From: an uncultured Lachnospiraceae bacterium
GTDB taxonomy: Bacteria > Bacillota > Clostridia > Lachnospirales > Lachnospiraceae
NCBI GenBank assembly: GCA_947178465.1
Contig: CAMWYL010000031.1
Coordinates: 1-15,617 of the forward strand
Direction of reading: 5' to 3'
DNA length: 15,617 nucleotides
Shown: in pieces, positions 1-7,073 of the stretch
How the letters are laid out: each line of letters opens with the position of its first letter
How positions within the stretch are numbered: position 1 is the first letter of the stretch
Translations under genes and position numbers: made by a program
The notes under the pieces: model-generated
Database searches by the model: none
Told to the model about the DNA's origin: nothing
The model's input: only the letters and a program-made list of their open reading frames with translations

Positions 1-8
1 GTATAGCT

Positions 9-14
9 TATAAT
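9..14 (+). promoter_or_regulatory. Candidate -10 box (TATAAT) for the MFS transporter leader
   Basis: A perfect TATAAT lies at the extreme left of the window. The matching -35 position would fall outside it, so the promoter cannot be confirmed. If real, transcription would begin near position 20 and give a leader of roughly 135 nt before the transporter start at 157, which contains the mini-ORF and hairpin listed separately. Confidence 0.3.
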
Positions 15-48
15 TACATTTAGAATAATCGAAATGCGAGGTGAATTC

Positions 49-66
49 ATGAGCCATCCGATTTGA
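49..66 (+). CDS. Possible five-residue leader peptide (MSHPI)
   Basis: ATG at 49 is preceded by GAGGTG with about 6 nt spacing and is followed by four codons and TGA (MSHPI, stop). It lies between the candidate promoter and a hairpin in front of an efflux-type transporter. That is the layout of ribosome-mediated attenuators known upstream of antibiotic-resistance genes. The RBS and start region (ATTCATGA) closely resembles that of the transporter itself, so it may instead be a decayed duplicate start. Function is inference only; an 18-nt ORF also arises easily by chance. Confidence 0.25.
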   Translation: MSHPI

Positions 67-88
67 TTACGTTCAAAATGTTTGATTT

Positions 89-116
89 ACCGTGGAAATT
101 GAAAAAGAGCCACGGT
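89..116 (+). promoter_or_regulatory. Leader hairpin upstream of the MFS transporter
   Basis: ACCGTGG (89-95) pairs perfectly with CCACGGT (110-116) across a 14-nt A-rich loop. The sequence just after it is TATTTTG, a weak U-tract, so it could act as a poor terminator or as a translation-control stem. It ends 26 nt before the transporter RBS (AAGGAG at 143-148). No alternative antiterminator pairing stands out by eye. Confidence 0.3.
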
Positions 117-156
117 TATTTTGTCGTATTCAAATATATTTTAAGGAGTGGTATTC

Positions 157-1304
157 ATGAAAAGAAATCTTTTCTTTATGTATTCCATATCCTTTTTTCA
201 GGGTATGGTTTTTTATTCGTCAATCGCGACATTATATCGTCAGGCTGCCGGGATTTCTATCTTTCAGATTACTATGATAGAAAGCATTTCCTTGGTATTC
301 TCTTTTGCCTTTGAAATCCCATGGGGCGTCTTGGCAGACCACATTGGTTACAGGCGCACAATGATTGTTTGTAGTATTCTGTTTTTTATCTCAAAAATCA
401 TTTTCTGGAAGTCACAGGACTTTGTGGATTTTCTTTTGGAAAGAGTGCTTCTCGCCATAGTCATTTCCGGTCTTTCGGGTGTGGATACAAGTATTCTGTA
501 TTTATCATGCAGCGAGGACGATTCTCAACGCGCTTTCGGTATTTATGAAGGTTTCGGCACAGCCGGACTTCTGTCCGCCGCCGCAATTTATGCGGTATTT
601 ATTGAAGATAATTATCGGGCTGCCGGTTTTTAACGGTCATCAGCTATGGCATAGCGGCAATTCTCAGCTTTGGGCTGAAAGAGGTCAAGGCTGCTCAAAA
701 GGGCGAAAGGATGTCTTTTGGACATTCACTTATTGTTTTAAAAGAAACACTTTTTAACAGGAGTCTGCTTTTTCTGATTGCCGGTATTGCGCTTTTACAC
801 GAAGTGAATCAAACGATAACTGTATTTTTAAACCAACTTCAATATACAAAAGCAGGTATGTCGGCAAGACTGATTTCCGGCGTTTATATTCTGATGACGC
901 TTTCAGGCTTGGTAAGTGTATTTTCCGCGCCTCTCACTAAAATATTAAAACCTCGATTCTTTGGGGCAGTGCTTTTTGTTGTTTGTAGTTTTTCCTGCCT
1001 GATGCTGGTCTATACGGAAAATCCGGTTGTTTCGGTTTTTGGCGTTTTGCTTGTCCGTATCTGTTCCGGCTTGATGTCCCCGCTGGGAACAGAACTGCAA
1101 AATAAAGCGATTACAACGATTGACCGTGCGACTGCACTTAGTATGAGTACATTGATTATGGATTTGTTGGCGGTTTTTACAAATCTTGTGTTCGGGAAAT
1201 TAGCCGAATTTGATTTGGGCGCTGCAATGTGCTTTGGCGGGTTTCTCTGTATACTCGGAGTGGGTCTGTATCTGAGCGGCCTCAAAAGAACGGATTACAA
1301 ATAA
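157..1304 (+). pseudogene. MFS efflux-type transporter, split by a one-base frameshift
   Basis: The start is ATG 157 (MKRNLFFMYS), chosen because AAGGAG sits 8 nt upstream. The first frame runs to TAA at 631-633. The reading then continues in the next frame (LTVISYGIAAILSFGLKEVK) and runs to 1304. Adding one T to the T5 run at 627-631 restores a single protein of about 382 residues, the usual length for a 12-TM major facilitator. The loop 2-3 signature GVLADHIGYRR is intact, and hydrophobic segments continue through both halves. Members of this group export drugs or small molecules across the cytoplasmic membrane; the substrate cannot be told. The preceding leader suggests regulated expression. 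The break may be a true mutation, homopolymer phase variation or a sequencing error. The C-terminal half could start separately at ATG 711, but no good RBS is seen there. Confidence 0.8.
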
Positions 1305-1409
1305 AAAATTTAAGAGGATAACCGTCACGAATATAGTTGCGACATTCAAATCAATTTGTCAACTCTATCTATAACACTAAAACAGCATAGGTCGGATTGG
1401 AGAAAAGGT

Positions 1410-2198
1410 ATGAAAAATGTTTTTATCGAAGGGATTCAGGGAATGGGAAAATCCACGCTGCTAAACCGCATTCACACTGCTGTTCCCGAATTGCAGGTTT
1501 GCAGGGAGGGCGATTATTCGCCGATTGAATTGGCATGGTGCGCATGGATGACAGAGAAGAAATATAAGCAGATACTCCGGCGTTACGAGGCGCTTCGAGA
1601 TGAAATTACAAAGAACACGGTTCAGGAACAAGAGCATTTCGTCGTTTCCTATACGAAAATCATTACCGATGTTCCACATTTTCACAAGGATTTGGAAAAG
1701 TACGAAATATACAACGGAAGAAAATCCCTGCGGGAGTTCAAGGAGATTATTTTTTCAAGGTATTCGGGCTTTTCGGATACAGGCTGGTTATTTGAGTGTT
1801 CCTTTTTGCAAAATATTATGGAAGACCTGATATTGTTTCATCAGTTGAGTGATGATGAGATTGTCGATTTCTACCGCGAATTATATGATAAGATAAAGAA
1901 GGAAGCGTTCCTCCTGTTGTATCTGTACAGTGATAAATTGGAGGATGCCGTAGAAATCATAAGAAAAGAGCGGTGCGATCATCAGGGGAATGAAATGTGG
2001 TACACATTGATGCTGGAGTATTTGATTCATTCTCCCTACGGCGAAGAGCATGGATATAATACATTTGAAGACCTGATAACGCATTTCCGGCACAGGCAGC
2101 AGTTGGAACTGCGCGTGATCAGGGAAGTTATCGGAGGGAATGCCATGGTTCTTCCTGCGAAAAACTGGAAAATGGAAGATATTTTACCCTTGATATAA
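1410..2198 (+). CDS. P-loop nucleoside/thymidylate kinase-like protein
   Basis: The start is ATG 1410 (MKNVFIEGIQ), with GGAG 7 nt upstream; an in-frame TTG at 1356 has no RBS. The product is 262 residues. A textbook Walker A motif, GIQGMGKST, sits at residues 8-16 right after the first beta strand, as in thymidylate and deoxynucleoside kinases. A later hydrophobic strand (FLLLYLY) is followed by a charged Arg/Lys segment (IIRKERCDHQGNEMWY) that could be the lid. The length exceeds the ~210 residues of ordinary dTMP kinases, and the middle is helical with many aromatic residues. The natural substrate is unknown and could be a nucleoside, an antibiotic or another small molecule. It lies 105 bp downstream of the transporter on the same strand and may share its transcript. 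The family assignment rests on the P-loop and overall layout only. Confidence 0.7.
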   Translation: MKNVFIEGIQGMGKSTLLNRIHTAVPELQVCREGDYSPIELAWCAWMTEKKYKQILRRYEALRDEITKNTVQEQEHFVVSYTKIITDVPHFHKDLEKYEIYNGRKSLREFKEIIFSRYSGFSDTGWLFECSFLQNIMEDLILFHQLSDDEIVDFYRELYDKIKKEAFLLLYLYSDKLEDAVEIIRKERCDHQGNEMWYTLMLEYLIHSPYGEEHGYNTFEDLITHFRHRQQLELRVIREVIGGNAMVLPAKNWKMEDILPLI

Positions 2199-2212
2199 TA
2201 GAGAATGCTGTG

Positions 2213-2863
2213 TCACCAAATATGAAAAGGGATAAATGTTTCAACCAGTATGGCAAGAATAACGCCTATGCCTATCATAAGGATTGTTTCTTTTGGCGAT
2301 TTATACAGAATGACAATGCCTGATATCAGCATGAAAACATTTAGCCATGAGGAAATAGCAATATAAAATATTCCATATGCAAATGTGGTATTTATGAGAA
2401 CACTTATAATGCAAGCAGAAAGAATGAAAGCAATAACTCCTTTCCCCTTAGCATACCAACATATAAATGCAAGAACCGGTGATACCATCGTAAAACCAAT
2501 CCAAATCATTGCATAGCTCTTTGGGAAAAAACCGGCCACAAAATTGCTATATACATAGTAACTTGTTACCATACCCGTGAAAAATGAAAAAACGTTTATT
2601 GCAGCTCTAAACGGAGTACTACTATAAATAGATATACAAACTGCAATAACAATCCATGGTGCAAACCCTCCCAAGAAATTATGAAAATCTAAGGCATGAT
2701 CAATTGTTTGAAAAAATTGCGGCAGTTCTGCATGTCGGTAATCCAGAAATTTAGAAAAGGTTCCCATGAAAATACCAAAAAGCAAAATGCCTATCGTAAT
2801 AAGAATATGCTTTTTCAACGAAGGCATTTTTTTTGCCGTTCGTATTTTGTCTAAAAATTGCAT
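2213..2863 (-). CDS. Small multi-pass membrane protein (DUF6518-like, tentative)
   Basis: 216 residues from ATG 2863 (MQFLDKIRTA), chosen because GGAG lies 8 nt upstream. An in-frame ATG at 2926 would overlap the upstream gene and lacks as good an RBS. After a short basic N-terminus there are about six hydrophobic segments: residues near 22-40, then around the GGFAPWIVIAV stretch, and four more running to the C-terminus. It has no periplasmic domain and no catalytic motif. The pattern of a Gly-Gly-x-Ala-Pro-Trp membrane entry followed by PFRAA resembles DUF6518 proteins from memory, which I could not check. It starts 37 bp after the regulator gene on the same strand, so the two probably form an operon in which the regulator is encoded first. 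It faces the P-loop gene with only 14 bp between stop codons, and no terminator is visible there. Confidence 0.7.
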   Translation of the reverse strand: MQFLDKIRTAKKMPSLKKHILITIGILLFGIFMGTFSKFLDYRHAELPQFFQTIDHALDFHNFLGGFAPWIVIAVCISIYSSTPFRAAINVFSFFTGMVTSYYVYSNFVAGFFPKSYAMIWIGFTMVSPVLAFICWYAKGKGVIAFILSACIISVLINTTFAYGIFYIAISSWLNVFMLISGIVILYKSPKETILMIGIGVILAILVETFIPFHIW

Positions 2864-2900
2864 CTGTGCTTCTCCACAAATTTGATTTGTATTGCTGTCG

Positions 2901-3860
2901 TCAAAAAGGACAAGGGGCGGGCTCATTGTTCAGGCAGAAATTTCCAAGTTCAAGTACTTTTTTCTGTGCAGATATCATTTCTTCTTCCGTCCCGTTCCAT
3001 TGTTTCATATCTTCATGAATAAAGTATAACATTCTGTCAGACAGATTTGACATGAAAGCTCTGGCAACTTCGCCGGAAGCGCCGACCAGTGCGGCAGTCA
3101 GGGTCAGATTGTCCAGGTTCCGAAGAATGGACTGAATTTCAAAATCTCCCACATGTACGAACGCTTCCAACAAATTCGTATTGTCTGAATACATTTTTTT
3201 GTCATTGCATGTACTCAAAATTTCCTGTCGCGTATGTTTCAGCATTCCACTCATTCTTCCGTTTTTCTCTCTGTAATCCATGCCGATATAAGATGCAATC
3301 AGTTCCTGCAGGATTTCAGGAGCTTCTCCGGCGTAAATCTTACGTAATACCGCCGCAATCATATTTCCTTCCGGCTGCTCTGCCTCAGGCAGAGTCGTAA
3401 CATAATTTTCAAGGAATCGAAATGCTTCTTCTGATTCCATCTGTTTCATATAAAGATTCAGGATATAAGGAATTGCAAAAGCAAGAAATCTGCTTCCTCC
3501 TTTGAGCTTAGGAACGTAAGCTTCCATGGCAATCAACCCTTTCGACCTGCTGATTTCACTGCATTTTAGCAAATCCTCCCCGATCGCGGCAAGCCGGAGC
3601 TTTTTCTCGTCATAACTCCCAACCTTTTCCACCGGTATCAGGGTTCTGCCCACCAGCTCGTCAATGCTGCACTCGAAAAAATCAGCCAGTACCCACAACA
3701 TTTCGATGCTTGGATTGGACAGGTTCCGTTCCCATTTGGAAACAGCCGCCGGACTGATGTTCAGTACAGCCGCCAGCTGCTCCTGGCTCATTCGCTTTGC
3801 CATGCGCAGGGAATATATTTTTCCGCCCATGGCCACTCCGGGATACTTTATACTTTCCAT
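2901..3860 (-). CDS. XRE-type regulator with MotA-like and FliG-like regions
   Basis: 319 residues from ATG 3860, supported by GGAGGAGG 8 nt upstream. Residues 13-72 are a clear Cro/CI helix-turn-helix (KRMSQEQLAAVLNISPAAVS, then KWERNLSNPS), so it binds DNA. The rest is unusual. Residues 96-152 (LLKCSEISRSKGLIAMEAYV and onward) follow the pattern of the cytoplasmic part of MotA stator proteins: arrays of small residues, a 'RxxGxxAxE' stretch, then FLxxxIPYIL. Residues 236-306 read like FliG, with hallmark LVGASGEVARAFMSNLSDR, IHEDM, and AQKKVLELG. It is therefore a transcription factor whose sensor part seems built from flagellar-motor-like helical modules. What it senses is unknown. Candidate targets are its own promoter, the downstream membrane protein, or the GH28 gene 183 bp upstream. 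HTH certainty is high; the motor-like parts are recognised by eye only. Confidence 0.85.
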   Translation of the reverse strand: MESIKYPGVAMGGKIYSLRMAKRMSQEQLAAVLNISPAAVSKWERNLSNPSIEMLWVLADFFECSIDELVGRTLIPVEKVGSYDEKKLRLAAIGEDLLKCSEISRSKGLIAMEAYVPKLKGGSRFLAFAIPYILNLYMKQMESEEAFRFLENYVTTLPEAEQPEGNMIAAVLRKIYAGEAPEILQELIASYIGMDYREKNGRMSGMLKHTRQEILSTCNDKKMYSDNTNLLEAFVHVGDFEIQSILRNLDNLTLTAALVGASGEVARAFMSNLSDRMLYFIHEDMKQWNGTEEEMISAQKKVLELGNFCLNNEPAPCPF

Positions 3861-3894
3861 TCTGATTTCCTCCTCCATATATGATATTGCGAAT

Positions 3895-3918
3895 TTAGGC
3901 AAATGGTACTTAGGCAAA
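3895..3918 (-). promoter_or_regulatory. Direct repeat upstream of the XRE-MotA/FliG regulator
   Basis: On the + strand TTAGGCAAA occurs at 3895-3903 and again at 3910-3918, a 15-bp period. On the coding strand this reads TTTGCCTAA twice, ending about 35 bp before the regulator's start codon. Such a pair could be an autoregulatory operator, or each TTGCCT could serve as a weak -35 element. The rest of 3861-4043 shows no other convincing element and no terminator for the GH28 gene. Confidence 0.25.
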
Positions 3919-4043
3919 CGCTGATGAAAGCGCTTCCTCAAATGACGCTTACGGTTATGCTTTGTAAGATACAGTTTACTGTTTCGCATATCTAAAGTCA
4001 AAGGACAAATCATTGAGTTTTTCAACCGGTGGTTTTGCAAATC

Positions 4044-6686
4044 CTAAAGTTCTCGGTCTGAGGGGACAATTCGCAGAAGTACCTCGGTGCACTCCGGGAT
4101 AATGCCGTCGTCCGCAATAAAAGGAATGCGGTATTCGCCGCACTGGTCGTCGGCGGGAGTCCAGCTAAACTCCCGCTTTCCTTCGTCAAAGAAAGCGCCT
4201 TTGGGAAGCCTGCCGCAGGACAGGCTCAGGGAAACCTCCGTGCCTTGCACACTGTAGTTGGAAATCACCGTTTCATTGTAAATAATGCCGTCATCCGCCT
4301 CATCGGAAATATCCGTTGCCGGATTTCGGACAGTCAGTGCGAAGGATACTGTATCTCCCACGGCAGCCGTAATCGGAGCAATCGGGCAGATATAAGGGCG
4401 GTGAACCGTCAGGGGGAGCGGATAGTCGTCGGTGTCAACATGGAAGCGGTATCCGGTATCGGTGCAGGGAACCGTCGGATAGGGGTACAGGCTGTCATGT
4501 GGCGTTCCGGGTGCGGGCGCGTTGACCTCGATGATTATGACATCCGATGTGGTATCCGTCTGCAGGTCGGAGACAGTTGTGGTAAAATACGGTTGCTCCG
4601 GAACGTTTTCGGCGTTGGTATGCCTGCGGAAGCGGTTGGTAACGGCGGCAATCGGCGCAATGTCTTTACTGCAATCGGCATGCAGTTGCCGGATGCTGAC
4701 ATTGCGGGCATCATCCAATACGCAAGCGTGCCGCCCGTCGGGAACCTTGCAGGAAATATTGATATTGTGCAGCGTCAGGTTATCCACATGCCTTGCAAAA
4801 ATGCCGTATGCGGGCAGGATTCCCCAATTGCTTGGTTCGGGATAGACCTCGGGAAGCTCTGGAATATTGTAAGGGTTATCCACCCATGTATTTTTTTCAG
4901 GATTCCAATCCGCGCGGGGCAGAAGTCCTTCGTTTTTCAGGAAAAACGTATTTACCAGCCACGGAAGGTTTTGTACCTGAGTCTTTGCATGGAATTGCGA
5001 ATATTTCCATTCCGTATTGAGCTGCCGCTGCTCGACGGCGTGCGTCATATCCAGACCACCGCGGTATTCCACCGTGATATTTTCCAGCGTAATATTCTTT
5101 AAATGGGAATCGGTAAGCCCCATAAGCAAAATCGGGTATCGTGGGTCGGCATTGGTGATTTTCACATTACTGATATAAACGTTTTCCACGCGTGCCGGCT
5201 CTTCGCAACCGATGGCGTTGGCATAGAGGGGAAGGTCTGCCACACGGATTTCCCGTGAGAAATCCGTCTCATAGGTGTGTGTTGCTTCATCCCAAATCTT
5301 CCGGTAATATTTTCCATCGCGCGCGGTATAATTTGCCTCGTTTAATGCAGTCGGGGCTGCGTTATCCACAATGTCAAAATAAGAGTGTCCGTCCACCGTG
5401 ACCCGCTTGGTGCGGTTGTAGTGCGGCGCATAGCGTCTGGCAGGATAGCAGTGATAATCCTCGGTATCGGGCAAAATCCAGCCCTCGTTATCCAGTCGGA
5501 CATTGCCGGTGCCGCAGGGATAATCCTCCCGTGTGGTGTTGCCTGTAACGGGAAAGCGCCCGCGTTCTCCCGCGCGAATAAAGACAGGGGAGCTTGAGAC
5601 ATTGTCCATCGTGCAATCCGTGAAAATAATATCCGTGAGGGCGGAGCAGTCAACCGCCTCCAGTGCAAAGCCGCGGGAACGGTCAAACCGTACACGCCGG
5701 ATCGTTACCTGATGATATCCGCAGGTGGATTCCGTGCCGAGCTTCACGCGTCCCGTCGGGCCGCAGCGGTCCTGTGCAACCAGCTTGTCCCTTGTATAGC
5801 TGCCGGCGTAAACGCTCCCCGCGTCATAGCCGCTGACAACACAGTCCTCGATTAGGATATTTTGGGCAGGGCGAAACAGCCCCGCGCCGAAGGAAGCCTT
5901 TATGCAGAGTGCGTCATCCGTGAGGGAATTGCAGACCGTGTTGCGCACAGTGACATTCTGACAGCAGTCAATGTCAAACGCGTCGCGTGTCGTGTCAATC
6001 AGGATATTGTCCACATAGAGATTGTCACAGCCTTCTGTGATAATCGCGAAATGTCCGCCTATCGTGACAGAGAAATCCGTAAAAACGATATTCCGGCACC
6101 GCACAAGCGCAATACCTTTATTGCCAAACCAAGAGCCTCTGTGTCCGTTTTCGGTGCGCATGGACGGCTCGGCGGGGTCCGCGCCCTGAAGCACATAGGT
6201 CAGGAGACCGCTTTCCTCGTCAAAACGTCCCCCTGTGAAAAGCCCCTTTCCGTAAATCATAATGTTTTCCAAGTCCGCGCCGTAGACAAGGCTGTTGGCA
6301 AAGTAGGAATGACCATGGTCCTGCAGGCCGACATACGGATTAACCTCCGGCTCATCATAGTTTCCGCCTTCTCCCGTCTGTGTTTCGCTAAGATCGGTAA
6401 TGTCGGTCATGGCGGCGGCAATGACGGCCCCCTCCTCAAGGAACAGATTGATATTGCTCTGCAGGCGGAGGGTATAGGTATAAAAGGTTCCCTTGGGAAT
6501 GACCACTGTTCCCCCCATGACGGAGGACGCCTTTTTAATCGCCTCGTTGATGGCGCAGGTATTCGTCTGCGGAGCGGCGTCCGTGGACGCGCCGAAATCC
6601 GTGATGTAAAAATGTGTTTTCCTGACAAGTGTGTCAGGTCTTATCGTGGCGCCTGTCGCCTCGGGTATTGTCGTTTTGTGAACCAT
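4044..6686 (-). CDS. GH28-like beta-helix glycoside hydrolase with C-terminal Ig-like domain
   Basis: 880 residues from ATG 6686 (MVHKTTIPEA), chosen for AAAGGAG 6 nt upstream; ATGs at 6740 and 6734 have no RBS. The N-terminal part has the pectate-lyase/GH28 opening (FYITDFGAS ... AINEAIKKAS ... GGTVVIPKGTFYTYTLRL) and then the parallel beta-helix. Polygalacturonase-type acid residues are recognisable: RDAFDID at 234-240 matches the NTDGxDI site, and TDDALCIK at 256-263 matches GDDCIAIK. The next two canonical sites are altered: GPTGRVKLGTE (309-319) where GHG is expected, and RGFALEAVD (338-346) where RGLRIKT is expected. Residues 763-880 form an Ig/cadherin-like domain ending with FSWTPADDQCGEYRIPF. 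There is no signal peptide, so it should act in the cytosol on imported oligosaccharides, perhaps pectin-derived or modified ones. Substrate and activity are not certain because of the altered residues. Confidence 0.8.
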   Translation of the reverse strand: MVHKTTIPEATGATIRPDTLVRKTHFYITDFGASTDAAPQTNTCAINEAIKKASSVMGGTVVIPKGTFYTYTLRLQSNINLFLEEGAVIAAAMTDITDLSETQTGEGGNYDEPEVNPYVGLQDHGHSYFANSLVYGADLENIMIYGKGLFTGGRFDEESGLLTYVLQGADPAEPSMRTENGHRGSWFGNKGIALVRCRNIVFTDFSVTIGGHFAIITEGCDNLYVDNILIDTTRDAFDIDCCQNVTVRNTVCNSLTDDALCIKASFGAGLFRPAQNILIEDCVVSGYDAGSVYAGSYTRDKLVAQDRCGPTGRVKLGTESTCGYHQVTIRRVRFDRSRGFALEAVDCSALTDIIFTDCTMDNVSSSPVFIRAGERGRFPVTGNTTREDYPCGTGNVRLDNEGWILPDTEDYHCYPARRYAPHYNRTKRVTVDGHSYFDIVDNAAPTALNEANYTARDGKYYRKIWDEATHTYETDFSREIRVADLPLYANAIGCEEPARVENVYISNVKITNADPRYPILLMGLTDSHLKNITLENITVEYRGGLDMTHAVEQRQLNTEWKYSQFHAKTQVQNLPWLVNTFFLKNEGLLPRADWNPEKNTWVDNPYNIPELPEVYPEPSNWGILPAYGIFARHVDNLTLHNINISCKVPDGRHACVLDDARNVSIRQLHADCSKDIAPIAAVTNRFRRHTNAENVPEQPYFTTTVSDLQTDTTSDVIIIEVNAPAPGTPHDSLYPYPTVPCTDTGYRFHVDTDDYPLPLTVHRPYICPIAPITAAVGDTVSFALTVRNPATDISDEADDGIIYNETVISNYSVQGTEVSLSLSCGRLPKGAFFDEGKREFSWTPADDQCGEYRIPFIADDGIIPECTEVLLRIVPSDREL

Positions 6687-6742
6687 GTCAGACTCCTTTG
6701 CAAAATAGATCAAATTATGTAACTGTTCAGCCATGCTCATTC

Positions 6743-6799
6743 ATAAGTTGTCGATTGGTATCATTTGATAATTCATTTGGATTATTTCCGACAACTTAT
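6743..6799 (-). promoter_or_regulatory. 11-bp perfect inverted repeat in the GH28 promoter region
   Basis: ATAAGTTGTCG (6743-6753) and CGACAACTTAT (6789-6799) are exact inverted copies 35 bp apart, about 57-113 bp upstream of the GH28 start codon. A small palindrome, TATCATTTGATA, sits between them. On the gene's strand TTGTCG in the distal arm and TATCAA 18 bp downstream could be -35 and -10 boxes, placing the arms around the promoter. Best guess is a repressor operator pair, since arms this far apart are more consistent with a DNA-loop operator than an RNA hairpin. Confidence 0.35.
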
Positions 6800-6822
6800 T
6801 TCATGTCGGGCGACTGCCGCGA

Positions 6823-6888
6823 GGGTCATATACCCCGCCCTTTAGGGCGTTTCAGATTTGATGTTCCGTTGCTTGCGGCGGGGTTTTT
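6823..6888 (+). terminator. Orphan rho-independent terminator with alternative hairpins
   Basis: ACCCCGCC (6832-6839) can pair with GGCGGGGT (6877-6884), followed directly by TTTT (6885-6888), giving a + strand terminator with a 37-nt loop. The same left arm is also used by two tight alternative hairpins: GGGT-CATAT-ACCC (6823-6835) and CGCCC-TTTA-GGGCG (6836-6849). No + strand gene ends upstream, so this is not an ordinary gene terminator. It may be an attenuator for the gene at 7074, the end of a small RNA, or a dispersed GC-rich intergenic repeat. Confidence 0.4.
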
Positions 6889-7073
6889 GACTTTGCATGG
6901 TTGAACTGTTACCAAATTATTATAAGTATACAACAAAACAAGGGATATGAATAGCTAAAGTTTATGGCCCGAATAGCCGAAGTATATAATAAATGGAAAT
7001 ATAATGCAGTCGGAGGATTTCGGAGATTGTTTGTGCCGCCATGGGCGGTGATAGAGAAAGGTGTGACAGAAAT
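6889..7073 (+). other. Intergenic leader of the coiled-coil protein gene
   Basis: Together with 6741-6888 this is a 387-bp gene-free stretch (6687-7073). Two TATAAT boxes are present (6985-6990 and 7000-7005) but neither has a good -35 at 17 bp. Imperfect direct repeats GAATAGCTAAAGT (6948-6960) and GAATAGCCGAAGT (6971-6983) differ at two positions. CCGCC-ATG-GGCGG (7036-7048) forms a short hairpin with an alternative ATG in its loop. Nothing coding is seen here. Confidence 0.3.

Noticed and set aside
3861..4040. 60-residue N-terminal extension of the XRE-MotA/FliG regulator back to 4040
   Set aside because: Very basic, unlike XRE proteins, and the strong GGAGGAGG lies directly before ATG 3860.
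4245..6722. Long + strand open frames (4245-5102, 285 codons; 5862-6722, 286 codons) opposite the GH28 gene
   Set aside because: They are antisense to a clear beta-helix protein, have no RBS, and translate to Val/Arg/Gly-rich sequence without domains.
6687..6740. Upstream GH28 starts at 6740 and 6734
   Set aside because: No ribosome binding site; ATG 6686 has AAAGGAG at ideal spacing.
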